Notes: a model not told the origin generated them from the letters alone. Positions 17,344 to 26,237 are shown, counted from the stretch's first letter. The stretch: 42,671 nt of DNA from Rhodospirillales bacterium (GCA_028869595.1 JAGWRU010000006.1:1-42671); one strand, 5' to 3'. Program-made: numbers and translations.

Positions 17344-17369
17344 TGGTTGCCGGCGCAAGCCGGCAACCA
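17344..17369 (+). promoter_or_regulatory. Perfect 11-bp hairpin with GCAA tetraloop after the binding-protein gene
   Basis: TGGTTGCCGGC and GCCGGCAACCA are exact reverse complements around a GCAA loop, a stable GNRA-type tetraloop. No T-run follows, so it is unlikely to be a full intrinsic terminator. Its place, between a periplasmic binding-protein gene and its permease gene, is typical of RNA-stabilising or partially terminating hairpins that raise the binding protein over the channel subunits. Confidence 0.7.
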
Positions 17370-17384
17370 CGCCCGGAGCGGTGC

Positions 17385-18320
17385 ATGTTCTCCCTCGTCA
17401 ATCTCCTGCAGATCGGCTGGACCTCGCTTGCGACGTCGAGCTACCTGGTCCTGTTCACGCTGGCGTTCGCGCTGGTGCTGAAGGTCAACCGGGTGTTCAA
17501 TTTCACCCAGGCGGCGGTGATGACGGTCGCCTTCTACGCCGCCTATACGCTGGTCAGCCTGCTGCACCTGCCGGGGGCAGCAGGTCTGCTGGGCGCCTTC
17601 GCGGCGACGCTGATTCTGTCGGCACTTCTTGAAATCGGCGGGTTCCGCACGCTGCGCCGCCGCCGGGCTTCGCCGATCTTTCTGTTTATCTTCACGCTGA
17701 TCGTTTCCGAACTCGTTTCCTACCTCGCGATGATGGTCTATGGGACCTGGCCCACGACCATCTTCCCCTCGCTGTTCTGGCCGGTGCGGATCATTGCCGG
17801 CGTCGCCGTCAGCCAATGGGACGTGCCGGCGATCGGCGCGACCATCGCAACCGTCGCCGCGCTGTTCGCCTTCCTGCGCTTCACGCGGATCGGACGCTCG
17901 ATGGTGGCGGTCGCCGATAATCCCGATCTCGCCGAATTCTACGGTATCGCCAAGGATCGCGTGTATCTGGTCACGCTGCTGGCGGCCGGGCTGATCTCGG
18001 CGGTGGCGATGTTCCTGTACGGCACGCGTGCGCAGGTGGAGCCGACCACCGCGCTGAACCTGCTGCTGTTCGCCATCGCCGCCACCATCATCGGCGGCAT
18101 CGGCAATCTGGGCGGGGCGGTGGCCACGGCGGTGGCGCTGGGGCTGCTGCAGAATGGCAGCATCCTGTTCATCCCCTCCTCCTGGCAGGGGTTTCTGCTC
18201 TACGCCTTCCTGTTCCTGGCGATCGTCTGCTTTCCGCGCGGCATCCGCCTGCCGCGCCGCCGGCTGGTGCGCAATACCCCCACTCCCGATCTCGATGACG
18301 GTAAGGCGGAGAAGGCCTGA
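17385..18320 (+). CDS. livH: LivH-type ABC transporter permease
   Basis: A 311-residue inner-membrane permease of the branched-chain-amino-acid uptake class. About eight hydrophobic segments are visible. The conserved GRSMVAVADNPDLAEFYGI segment (around residue 170) is the coupling loop that contacts the ATPases, and IGGIGNLGGAVATAVALG near 235 is a family hallmark. The C-terminus is Arg-rich and cytoplasmic. GGAG lies six bases upstream of the ATG. It forms a heterodimeric channel with the LivM-type protein encoded three bases downstream. Confidence 0.9.
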   Translation: MFSLVNLLQIGWTSLATSSYLVLFTLAFALVLKVNRVFNFTQAAVMTVAFYAAYTLVSLLHLPGAAGLLGAFAATLILSALLEIGGFRTLRRRRASPIFLFIFTLIVSELVSYLAMMVYGTWPTTIFPSLFWPVRIIAGVAVSQWDVPAIGATIATVAALFAFLRFTRIGRSMVAVADNPDLAEFYGIAKDRVYLVTLLAAGLISAVAMFLYGTRAQVEPTTALNLLLFAIAATIIGGIGNLGGAVATAVALGLLQNGSILFIPSSWQGFLLYAFLFLAIVCFPRGIRLPRRRLVRNTPTPDLDDGKAEKA

Positions 18321-18323
18321 GCG

Positions 18324-19223
18324 ATGGAGTATCTGTACACGATCATCGTGATGATGGCGCTCTATGTCATCCTGGCATCGAGCTTCGATTTCGTGATCGG
18401 CCATGGCGGGCTGATCTCCATCGCCCATCCGATCTTTTATGCGCTCGGCGCCTATGCCTCGGCACTGCTGGCCAAGGATCTGCACTGGCCGATCGTGCTG
18501 GCGATCCCGGCCGGCGCGGTGGTGGCGATGGTCGCCTCGGTCCTGGTGGCGCTGCCGGCGCTACGCGTGTCCGGCGATTACCTGCTGATCGCCAGTATCG
18601 GATTTCAGCTCGGCGTGATCGAGGCGATCAAGAATCTCGACTGGACCGGCGGTGCCGGCGGCTTGAGCAATATCCCAGGCGTATCCATCACCCAGGGTCA
18701 CGGCCCGTACGTGATCGCCGTGGTGCTGATCGCCATCGCCACGGTGGCGCTGCTGCGCTTCGTGGCACACAGCCCCTATGGGCGGGCGATCAGCGCGCTG
18801 CGCGATGACGAGCCGGCCTTCATCGCGCTGGGACGCAATGCGATGCACATGAAAATCGGCATCTTCGCGCTCGGTTCGGCCATCGCCGGTCTGGCCGGCG
18901 GGCTCTATGCGCATTACTTCCGCTTCCTCAGTGCCGATCAGTTCGGGATCATGCAGTCAGCGGCATTGCTGACCATGGTGGTGGTCGGCGGCATGCGCAG
19001 CATCTGGGGCCCGGTGCTGGGCGCCATCGTGCTGGAAGCGCTGCCCCAGGCGCTGACCTTCCTCAATCTGCCGCCCTCCATTCTGGGGCCGCTGCAGGGG
19101 ATATTGTTCACCGGGCTGGTGCTGATCTTCATGTTCTTCCGCCCGCAGGGGCTGATTGTCGCCGGCGATGTCTGGACCGGACGCCGCAACGCGAAGGAGG
19201 CCGCGCATGTCCGCCGGGCTTGA
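18324..19223 (+). CDS. livM: LivM-type ABC transporter permease
   Basis: A 299-residue membrane permease that pairs with the LivH-type protein. It has about eight to nine hydrophobic segments. Early GHGGLISIAHPIFYALGAYASA corresponds to the LivM pattern G-x-x-S-x-G-x-A-x-F. GRAISALRDDEPAFIALGRN near residue 155 is the EAA-like coupling loop, and VVVGGMRSIWGPVLGAIVL near 220 is the conserved transmembrane signature. A ribosome binding site is seen in GGAGAAGG upstream. The 3' end overlaps the start of the LivG-type ATPase gene by 17 bases, indicating co-translation. Confidence 0.9.
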   Translation: MEYLYTIIVMMALYVILASSFDFVIGHGGLISIAHPIFYALGAYASALLAKDLHWPIVLAIPAGAVVAMVASVLVALPALRVSGDYLLIASIGFQLGVIEAIKNLDWTGGAGGLSNIPGVSITQGHGPYVIAVVLIAIATVALLRFVAHSPYGRAISALRDDEPAFIALGRNAMHMKIGIFALGSAIAGLAGGLYAHYFRFLSADQFGIMQSAALLTMVVVGGMRSIWGPVLGAIVLEALPQALTFLNLPPSILGPLQGILFTGLVLIFMFFRPQGLIVAGDVWTGRRNAKEAAHVRRA

Positions 19224-19977
19224 GGCGACGGGCCTGGAAGTTACCGGCCTGTGCAAGCGATTCGGCGGCATCGTCGTCGCCGACGCGATCGATCTGGCCA
19301 TTCCGCCGGGACGCGTGGTCGGGCTGATCGGACCGAACGGCGCGGGCAAGACCTCGTTCTTCAATCTGGTGGCGGGGATGGTGCGCGCCGATGCCGGCCG
19401 GGTGCGGCTGGATGGCACCGATCTGACCCGTCTGCCCGGATATTCCCGCGCCCGGCTGGGCCTGGCGCGCACCTGGCAGAATTTACGGCTGTTCCCCTCG
19501 CTTTCCGTGCTCGACAATCTGCTGATCGCGCCGCGCCGGTATCCCGGTGAAAGCCTGGCCGCGCTGCTGCGTCCGGCCCGGTTGCGCAGCGCCGAATATC
19601 AGGCGCGCGAGCGCGCCGCCTCGGTGCTGGAACGTACCGGACTTGCCGCCATCGCCCATCACCCGGTCGCCGATGTCCCGTTCGGCCAGCAGAAGCTGAT
19701 CGGTGTGGCACGCGCGCTGATGAACGATCCGCGCTGTCTGTTGCTGGACGAACCGATGGCCGGGGTAGAGGGGGCGGCCTATGGCGCCATCCAGCGCGTG
19801 GTGCGCGATCTGGCCGCCGCCGGCATCGCCATCTGCGTGGTGGAGCACAACGTCGCCTTCATCCGCGACCTGTGCGACGAGGGTGTGTTCATGTTCGCAG
19901 GCCGCGTCCTGGCACGCGGCGAGGTCGGCACGCTGATCGCCGATCCGCGCCTGACCGAACTCTATTTCGGGACGTAA
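19207..19977 (+). CDS. livG: LivG-type ABC transporter ATPase
   Basis: A 256-residue ATPase subunit powering the importer. It has Walker A GPNGAGKTS near residue 42, a Q-loop region in ARTWQNLRLF, and Walker B CLLLDEPMAGVEG. The signature motif is degenerate: VPFGQQKLIGVARALM stands where LSGGQ-type sequence is usual, and LivG proteins often have L-x-x-G-x-Q here. An H-loop VVEHN is present. The start at 19207 is preceded by GGAGG; the ORF track start lies 17 codons inside livM. It works as a heterodimer with the LivF-type ATPase encoded next. Confidence 0.92.
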   Translation: MSAGLEATGLEVTGLCKRFGGIVVADAIDLAIPPGRVVGLIGPNGAGKTSFFNLVAGMVRADAGRVRLDGTDLTRLPGYSRARLGLARTWQNLRLFPSLSVLDNLLIAPRRYPGESLAALLRPARLRSAEYQARERAASVLERTGLAAIAHHPVADVPFGQQKLIGVARALMNDPRCLLLDEPMAGVEGAAYGAIQRVVRDLAAAGIAICVVEHNVAFIRDLCDEGVFMFAGRVLARGEVGTLIADPRLTELYFGT

Positions 19978-19980
19978 GCG

Positions 19981-20664
19981 ATGCTGCGGATCGAAAACCT
20001 CACCGCCTGCCATGGCTCGCTGACCGCCTTGTCGGAAATCGGCTTCACCGCCGCGCCAGGCAGCCGCATCGGCGTGTTCGGCCATAACGGCGCCGGCAAG
20101 ACCACGCTGCTGCGCTGCCTGATCGGCGCGCATCCGCAGGCCCAGGGGCGCGTTACCTTCAACGACCTGCCGGTGCCGCCCGGGCGCGTGGCGGAAACCG
20201 TGCGCCGTGGCATCGCCTTCGTGCCGCAGGGCCATAATGTCTTTCCGACCTTGTCGGTGCAGCAGAATCTGCAGGTCGCCGGACTGCATTTCGATCTGCG
20301 CTTCCTGTCGGAGGTACTGCGCCTGTTTCCCGTGCTGCAGGAACGGCGCGGGCAGATGGCAGGTTCGATGTCGGGCGGCGAACAGCAGATGCTCGCGCTG
20401 GGCATGGCGCTGATGACGCAGCCGAAATGGCTGCTGCTGGACGAGCCCTCGACCGGCCTTGCGCCGGTGATCGTGCGCAACGTGATGCGTCAGCTGGCCG
20501 AGGTGAACGCCTCGCTCGGCACCGGGATCATCGTGGTGGAGCAGAACGTCCCGGCGACGCTGAAGCTGGTGGAACGCGCGCTGATCCTGAAATCCGGCCG
20601 GCTGGTCTTCGACGGCAGCGCCGAACAGCTCGCCGCCGATCCTGATCTATGGAAGTGGTTCTGA
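19981..20664 (+). CDS. livF: LivF-type ABC transporter ATPase
   Basis: A 227-residue second ATPase of the importer. Walker A is GHNGAGKTT near residue 36, the family-typical FVPQGHNVFPTLSV segment carries the Q-loop, the signature is MSGGEQQMLALG, and Walker B is LLLDEPSTGLAP. The switch histidine is replaced in VVEQNV, which is normal for LivF. It follows livG after three bases and precedes the first MmgE/PrpD gene by three bases, so transporter and catabolic genes are on one transcript. This physical coupling is the main argument that the importer feeds the enzymes downstream. Confidence 0.92.
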   Translation: MLRIENLTACHGSLTALSEIGFTAAPGSRIGVFGHNGAGKTTLLRCLIGAHPQAQGRVTFNDLPVPPGRVAETVRRGIAFVPQGHNVFPTLSVQQNLQVAGLHFDLRFLSEVLRLFPVLQERRGQMAGSMSGGEQQMLALGMALMTQPKWLLLDEPSTGLAPVIVRNVMRQLAEVNASLGTGIIVVEQNVPATLKLVERALILKSGRLVFDGSAEQLAADPDLWKWF

Positions 20665-20667
20665 GCC

Positions 20668-22080
20668 ATGACGGATGCCGATCCCGCACGACGCCGTTCG
20701 ACGGCCATCGCGATGCGCAGCCTCGCCCATTGGGCCGCCGATCCGGCGAGCCGCGTGCTGCCCGAGGCGATCCGCAGCCGCGCCGCGCTGATCCTGATGG
20801 ATGATCTCGGCGCCATGGTGGCCGGTTTCGGCGAACCGCAGCTGCGTGCCGCCACCGCCCAGTTCGTGCGCGGCGCGGGCATCGCCGAGGCCAGTGTCTT
20901 CGCACCGGGCACGCCGCGCCTGGATCGCGCCAGCGCCGCCGCTGCCAATGGCATGGCCGCCGCCTGGTGCGAGCTGGATGAGGGGTTTCGCGACGCGCCC
21001 TGCCATGCCGGCGCCTATATCCTGCCGGCGCTGCTGGCCGAAGCCGAAGCCGGCGGCGCGACCACCGCCGAGATGCTGTCCGCCCTGGCGCTCGCTTATG
21101 AGATCACGGTCAGGCTGGCGCTGGCCTTTCCCTTCCCGGCCATGACCGTGCACCCGCACGCCGCCTTCGCCCCGATCGGCGCTGCGGCCGGCATCGGGCT
21201 GCTCCGCCGTCAGGATGGCGACACGCTGCTCGGCGCCATCGCCGGGGCGGCCAGCATGGCCTTCGCCGGCCCTTTCCAGCACGCGATGGATGGCGCGCTG
21301 GTGCGCAATGCCTGGACCTCGGCCGGCGCCTGGATCGGCATCAAGGCGGCGGATTGGGCAGAGATCGGCATCGCCGGCCTGCCCGAAACCGCGTTCGACG
21401 TCTTCGCGGTTTCCTTCGCCACCGGCTGCCGTCCGGAAATCCTGACCGCCGATCTGGGCACGTCCTGGGCGATGCAGGCCGGCTATCACAAGATTTTCGC
21501 CTGCTGCCAGTATGCCCATTCGACGGTCGAAGCGAGTCTGGCTTTGCACGCGCGGCTGCGAGCGGCGGAAAATGCGGCGCAGAATCCCGCCGCGATCGAG
21601 GAGATCGTGGTGCACACCCATCCCCGCGCCATGGCGCTGACGGCGGTGGAACCGGCCAGCGTGCTGGCGGCGAAATTCTCCATCCCCCATGCCGCCGCCG
21701 CCAGCGCGGTGTTCGGCACCGGCAGCGCGCGCGCCTTCTCGGCCGATGCGATGGAGGATCCGGCCGTCGCGGCGCTGCGACGCAAAGTCCGCCTTGCGCC
21801 GTTCACGCCCCTTACCGCGCCGCCGCATGACCGCCCGGCGCGCGTCGAGTGGCGCTTCGCCGACGGCACGACATGGAGCGAGACCTGCCTGACCGCGCAG
21901 GGCGGCGCCGACCGGCCTTTCGAGACGGCGGCGCTCGACGCCAAATTCGCCGAGATCGCGGCACCGGTGTTTCCCGCCATGCAGCCGGTGCTGCACGCCA
22001 TTCGCGCTGGCGAGCGCTCGGCCATGGCGCGGCCCTGGGCCAAGGCGGTGGCCATGATGACGCAAGGAGCGCGCGCATGA
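20668..22080 (+). CDS. MmgE/PrpD family protein, divergent active site
   Basis: A 470-residue member of the MmgE/PrpD superfamily, which includes 2-methylcitrate dehydratase, cis-aconitate decarboxylase and iminodisuccinate epimerase. The two-domain fold is suggested by the helical N-terminal part with HPHAAFAPIGAAAG and the AGYHKIFACCQYAHSTVEA segment near residue 280. It departs from the canonical pattern. Where the second paralogue in this operon has EYDDTH and VKSLHPGWAAH, this one has ELDEGF and no matching Lys-x-x-His-Pro. It may therefore catalyse a different reaction, or be a partner subunit. Its stop overlaps the next start (ATGA). Confidence 0.83.
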   Translation: MTDADPARRRSTAIAMRSLAHWAADPASRVLPEAIRSRAALILMDDLGAMVAGFGEPQLRAATAQFVRGAGIAEASVFAPGTPRLDRASAAAANGMAAAWCELDEGFRDAPCHAGAYILPALLAEAEAGGATTAEMLSALALAYEITVRLALAFPFPAMTVHPHAAFAPIGAAAGIGLLRRQDGDTLLGAIAGAASMAFAGPFQHAMDGALVRNAWTSAGAWIGIKAADWAEIGIAGLPETAFDVFAVSFATGCRPEILTADLGTSWAMQAGYHKIFACCQYAHSTVEASLALHARLRAAENAAQNPAAIEEIVVHTHPRAMALTAVEPASVLAAKFSIPHAAAASAVFGTGSARAFSADAMEDPAVAALRRKVRLAPFTPLTAPPHDRPARVEWRFADGTTWSETCLTAQGGADRPFETAALDAKFAEIAAPVFPAMQPVLHAIRAGERSAMARPWAKAVAMMTQGARA

Positions 22081-23441
22081 GCGACGCCGATCTCGATCTT
22101 CTGGTGATCGGTGCCGGGGCATGCGGACTGGCCGGTGCGATCGCGGCGCACGATGCCGGGCTGTCGGTTGCGATCGTTGAAAAACTCGATCGCCCGGGCG
22201 GGAATTCGGCGCTCTCCACCGGTTCCGTCCCCGGCGCCGGCAGTCGCTTTCAGCGCGCTGCGGGGATCGAGGACGATGCCGCGCGGATGCTGCGCGATCT
22301 CCACGCCATTGCCGGGGAAACCGATGATCGGGCGCTGGTGGCGCGCATGGCGGAAGTATCCGCGGCGACCGTGGAATGGCTGGTCGATACGGTCGGCGCC
22401 CGCCTCGCCCTGATCACCGCCTATCGCCATATCGGCCATTCCGTGCCGCGCCTGCATGCGCCCCCCTCGCGGCGCGGCCAGGATCTGGTGGATGATCTGC
22501 TGGGCGCGCTTGCCAGCCGCGCCATCCCGCTGGCGGTCGGCAATGCCGCGACCGATCTGCTGGTAGAAAACGGCGCCGTGTTCGGCGCGCGCATCGACAC
22601 CGGCACGGGGGTGGAGGAAATCCGCGCCCGCAAGACGCTGCTGGCGGTCAATGGCTTTGCCGGCGATCCCGCTTTGGTGCGCCGCTTCTGTCCGGAAATC
22701 GCCGGGGCCGCCTATTACGGCGCGCGCGGCTCCACCGGGGAGGCGATCCGCTGGGGAGAGGCGCTGGGCGCGGAACTGCGAAATATGGGCGCCTATCAAG
22801 GCTATGCCGCGGTCGCCTATCCGCATGGCTCGATCCTGTCCTGGACGACGATCGAGAAGGGCGGCGTGCTGCTGGGCGCCGACGGGCGGCGTTTCGGCAA
22901 CGAGGCGCTGGGCTATTCCGGCTATGCCCGCATCGTGCTGGGCCAGGGGGACGGTGCCGTCGCGCTGTTCGATCAGCGCATCTTCGACATCGCCGCGCAG
23001 GAGGAGGAGTTCGCCGAGCTCGCCGGCTATGGCGGGGTGCGTCGCGCCGACACGCTGGCGGAGGTGGCGGTCCAGCTCGGCTGCGACGCCGCCGTGCTGG
23101 AGGCGGAGATCGCCGCCTATAACCAGGCCGCGCGCGGCGCCGGGGCGGATCGCTTCGGACGCGCCGAATTCGGGCTGGCACCGCTGAGCGCGCCGTTCCA
23201 TTTCGCCCGCACCGTGCCCGGGCTGTTTCACACCCAGGGCGGGCTGCGCGTCGATGGCGATGCCCGCGTGCTGCGCGCCGATGGCAGCGCCATCGCCAAT
23301 CTGTTCGCCGGCGGCGGCGCTGCGGCGGGGATCAGCGGACGCAGCGGCGCGCTGGGCTATGCCTCCGGCAACGGGCTGCTGACCGCGGTCGCGCTGGGCC
23401 GGCTCGGCGCGCTGGCGGCGGCGGCGGAAATCGCGCGATGA
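22077..23441 (+). CDS. FAD-dependent oxidoreductase (fumarate reductase/ketosteroid dehydrogenase-like)
   Basis: A 454-residue flavoprotein. The N-terminal dinucleotide motif is VIGAGACGLAGAIAA with a downstream acidic VEKLDRPGGNSALS. The C-terminus has HTQGGLRVD and NLFAGGGAAAGISG motifs, matching the FAD_binding_2 family of fumarate reductases, urocanate reductases, ketosteroid dehydrogenases and tricarballylate dehydrogenases. Such enzymes add or remove hydrogen across a carbon-carbon double bond next to a carboxyl or carbonyl. No signal peptide or heme-binding domain is present, so it is a soluble cytoplasmic enzyme. It overlaps both PrpD-like genes by four bases. The track start lies within the preceding gene, and the coupled ATG is preferred. 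Confidence 0.85.
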   Translation: MSDADLDLLVIGAGACGLAGAIAAHDAGLSVAIVEKLDRPGGNSALSTGSVPGAGSRFQRAAGIEDDAARMLRDLHAIAGETDDRALVARMAEVSAATVEWLVDTVGARLALITAYRHIGHSVPRLHAPPSRRGQDLVDDLLGALASRAIPLAVGNAATDLLVENGAVFGARIDTGTGVEEIRARKTLLAVNGFAGDPALVRRFCPEIAGAAYYGARGSTGEAIRWGEALGAELRNMGAYQGYAAVAYPHGSILSWTTIEKGGVLLGADGRRFGNEALGYSGYARIVLGQGDGAVALFDQRIFDIAAQEEEFAELAGYGGVRRADTLAEVAVQLGCDAAVLEAEIAAYNQAARGAGADRFGRAEFGLAPLSAPFHFARTVPGLFHTQGGLRVDGDARVLRADGSAIANLFAGGGAAAGISGRSGALGYASGNGLLTAVALGRLGALAAAAEIAR

Positions 23442-24829
23442 GTCTGTCGCGCCGCATCGTCCGCGCCTGGCGCGATACCGCCGCGCGGCCTTTGCCGCCG
23501 GAAGTGCTGGGCGCGGCGAAGGCGCATCTGCTGGACGCCATCGGCGTCGGGCTGGCTGCCTCGGCCAGCGCGGCCGGCCTGCCCTATCGCCGCTTCGCCG
23601 CCACGCTGCGCGGCGAGGGGCCGGCGAGCCTGTTCGGCGCGGCCCACGGCGTCAACCCGGCCGATGCGGCGATGATCAATGGCGGGCTGATCCACAGCCT
23701 GGAATACGATGACACGCATACCGGCTCGATCGTGCATGGCAGCGCGGTGCTCGCCGCCGCTGCCCTGGCCGCTGCCGAGGCCGGCGCTGCCGGCGGTGCC
23801 GCCCTGCTCGGCGCCTATGTGCGCGGCTGGGAGGTGCTGGTGCGCATCGGCCTGGCCGCGCCCGGGGCGTTTCAGGCGCGCGGCTTTCAGATCACCTCGG
23901 TCGGCGGGGCGCTGGTGGCGGCGCTGATCGGCGCCGATCTCGCCGGGCTCGACGAGGATGGCATGGTGATGGCGCTGGGCATCGCGCTGAGCCAGGGATC
24001 GGGCGTGTTCGAATTCCTCTCCAACGGTTCCTCGGTGAAGTCGCTGCATCCGGGCTGGGCCGCGCATGCCGGGCTGATCGCCGCACATTTCGCCGCCTGC
24101 GGCATGACCGGGCCGGAAACCGCCCTGGATGGTCGCTTCGGTCTGTTCGCGAGCTTTGCCGGCGATCCCGGCGGGCCGGCCCGGCTGGATGCGCTGATGG
24201 CCGATTTCGGTGCGCAATGGCACCTGCCCCAGGCCGCCTTCAAATTCCATCCCTGCTGCCATTACCTGCATCCCTTCATCGAGGCGGCAGAGGCGTTGCT
24301 GGCGCGCGGGCTGGAGCCGGCGCGGCTGCGCTGCCTGACATGCCGGGTGCCGGCGGGCGCGGCCGGCATCATCTGCGAACCCTGGGCGGAGAAATCGGCC
24401 CCGGCCAGCGCGCATGCGATGCGCTGGTCCCTGCCCGCCGTGCTGGCCGCCAGGCTGGTCGACGGGCCGATCGGACTGGCGAGCTTCGAGCGCCCCTTAT
24501 CGCCGGCGGCCCGCGACTTCACCGCGCGCATCGCCTGGGAACCGATGACCGATACCGCGTTTCCGCGCGTCTTCGAGGCGGAGCTGATCGCCACGCTGGA
24601 CGATGCCGAGCCGCTTCGCATCCGCATCGCCGATGTCTACGGCAATGCCGGCCGCCCCGCGCCGGAGGATGCGGTGCGCGCGAAATTCCGCGCCAATGCC
24701 GGGCTCGCTTTGCCCGGTTCCGCAATTGCCGCGCTGGAGGAGGCGATCGCCAAGCTGGATCGCGCAGCCTCGGTCACCGCACTCGGCGCGGCGCTGCGTC
24801 AGGTTTCGTCCAAGGGAGGCTTCGCATGA
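23438..24829 (+). CDS. MmgE/PrpD family protein, canonical active site
   Basis: A 463-residue MmgE/PrpD protein with the expected active-site motifs: EYDDTH followed by SIVHGSAV near residues 88-105, VKSLHPGWAAH near 200, and FKFHPCCHYLHP near 270. These match the residues that act in dehydratase/decarboxylase members. Reactions in the family include hydration-dehydration of tricarboxylates, decarboxylation of cis-aconitate and epimerisation or C-N chemistry on iminodisuccinate. Substrate therefore cannot be named, but a carboxylated skeleton is likely. ATGA overlaps join it to the flavoprotein gene before it and the hydantoinase gene after it. Confidence 0.87.
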   Translation: MSLSRRIVRAWRDTAARPLPPEVLGAAKAHLLDAIGVGLAASASAAGLPYRRFAATLRGEGPASLFGAAHGVNPADAAMINGGLIHSLEYDDTHTGSIVHGSAVLAAAALAAAEAGAAGGAALLGAYVRGWEVLVRIGLAAPGAFQARGFQITSVGGALVAALIGADLAGLDEDGMVMALGIALSQGSGVFEFLSNGSSVKSLHPGWAAHAGLIAAHFAACGMTGPETALDGRFGLFASFAGDPGGPARLDALMADFGAQWHLPQAAFKFHPCCHYLHPFIEAAEALLARGLEPARLRCLTCRVPAGAAGIICEPWAEKSAPASAHAMRWSLPAVLAARLVDGPIGLASFERPLSPAARDFTARIAWEPMTDTAFPRVFEAELIATLDDAEPLRIRIADVYGNAGRPAPEDAVRAKFRANAGLALPGSAIAALEEAIAKLDRAASVTALGAALRQVSSKGGFA

Positions 24830-26232
24830 CCCCATCCTTCGACACGGTGCTGCGCGGCGGCATCGCGATCCTGCCCGGCGAAGGCCCGCGCGCCTGCGAC
24901 CTTGCGCTGCAGGACGGACGGATCGGCGCCATTCTCGCCCCGGGCGCAGCGATCGCCGCCGCCGAGACGATCGACATCACCGGCCTGGTGGCGATGCCCG
25001 GGGCGATCGACGTGCATCTGCATCTCGGCCACGGCAAGGATATCGCCCGCCCGCGCGTGCCCGGCGATGCCGACCGCGAATCCGCCGCCGCCGCGATGGG
25101 CGGCATCAGCTGCTTCATTCCGTATCTGATGGCGACCGAGCCATTCGATCGCATCTTCGATACGGTGGTGGGCGTGACCGAGGCCGGATCGCGCACCGAT
25201 TTCGGCTATCATTTCATCATCAGCACCGAAGAGCAGCTTGCCGGCATCGCGGCCTATGTGCGCGATTATGGCGCGCCGAGCTTCAAGATTTTCATGAACA
25301 ACCGGGGCGGCGAAGGCAGCCGCCTGGGTCTGCCCGATATCGATGACGGCTTTCTGCTGCGCCTGTGCGAGGCCGCCGCCCAGCATGGCGGCATGGTCTG
25401 TCCGCACCCCGAAACCATCGAACTCGCCTGGGTGATGCGCGCGCGCGCCCAGGCCGCCGACCCCGAGGGCACAGGCGGGCTGCGCAGCTGGAACGCCACG
25501 CGCCCGCCTTTCGTGGAGGCCGATGCGGTGCAGCGCGCCGCCTATGTCGCGCATATTGCCGGCGCACCGCTTTATGTCGTGCATACGTCCTCGGCCGAGG
25601 CGCTGCACGCGGCGCTGCGCCACCGCGCCGCCGGGGCGCGGGTCTTCATCGAAACCTGCCCGCATTACCTGACGCATGATGTGGACTGGGAAGGCGGCGA
25701 TATCGGCAAGATCAATCCGCCCTTGCGCGAAGCCGCCGACCGCGAAGCACTGTGGCAGGCCGTGCTGGACGGGCGGGTCGACACGATCGGCACCGATCAC
25801 GTGCATCGCGACATCACCGCCAAGCAGGGCGGCATCTGGGCAGCCTCGCCGGGCTGCCCGGGAATGGAAACCTTGCTGCCGGTACTGCTGAGCGAGGGCC
25901 ACTACAAGCGCGGCATGAGTCTGTCGCGCATCGCCGAGGTCACCGCCACCAATCCGGCGCGCGCCATGGGGCTGTCGCACGTCAAGGGGCGGATCGCCGT
26001 CGGGCTGGATGCCGATCTGGCCATCATCGATCCGCAGGCCACCTGGACGCCGACGCGGGAGGCCGTGGTCTCCTCCGCCGGGTATTCGATCTATGAAGGC
26101 TGGAAGCTGCGCGGACGCGTCGTGCATACGCTGGTGCGCGGGCGCGCCGTGCTGCGCGACGGCACGCTCGATCCCGCCTGTGTCGGGCATGGCCGCTATG
26201 TGCGCCGCCATCTGGCGCACGCGGCGCGATAG
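24826..26232 (+). CDS. Dihydropyrimidinase/hydantoinase-family cyclic amidohydrolase
   Basis: A 468-residue metal-dependent amidohydrolase. HLHLGHG near residue 64 gives the first two metal histidines, SFKIFM near 150 holds the lysine that is carboxylated in this family, CPHP and CPHYLTHD supply later histidines, and GTDHVHRD carries the catalytic aspartate. The composite small beta domain is seen at both ends (RGGIAILPGEG and GRAVLRDG). Relatives open hydantoin, dihydropyrimidine, allantoin or dihydroorotate rings. As last gene of the operon, it may open a cyclic ureide or imide to a carbamoyl or half-amide product for the amidase encoded first. Start chosen at the ATGA overlap. It ends tail-to-tail with gmk. 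Confidence 0.88.
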   Translation: MTPSFDTVLRGGIAILPGEGPRACDLALQDGRIGAILAPGAAIAAAETIDITGLVAMPGAIDVHLHLGHGKDIARPRVPGDADRESAAAAMGGISCFIPYLMATEPFDRIFDTVVGVTEAGSRTDFGYHFIISTEEQLAGIAAYVRDYGAPSFKIFMNNRGGEGSRLGLPDIDDGFLLRLCEAAAQHGGMVCPHPETIELAWVMRARAQAADPEGTGGLRSWNATRPPFVEADAVQRAAYVAHIAGAPLYVVHTSSAEALHAALRHRAAGARVFIETCPHYLTHDVDWEGGDIGKINPPLREAADREALWQAVLDGRVDTIGTDHVHRDITAKQGGIWAASPGCPGMETLLPVLLSEGHYKRGMSLSRIAEVTATNPARAMGLSHVKGRIAVGLDADLAIIDPQATWTPTREAVVSSAGYSIYEGWKLRGRVVHTLVRGRAVLRDGTLDPACVGHGRYVRRHLAHAAR

Positions 26233-26237
26233 CGATC

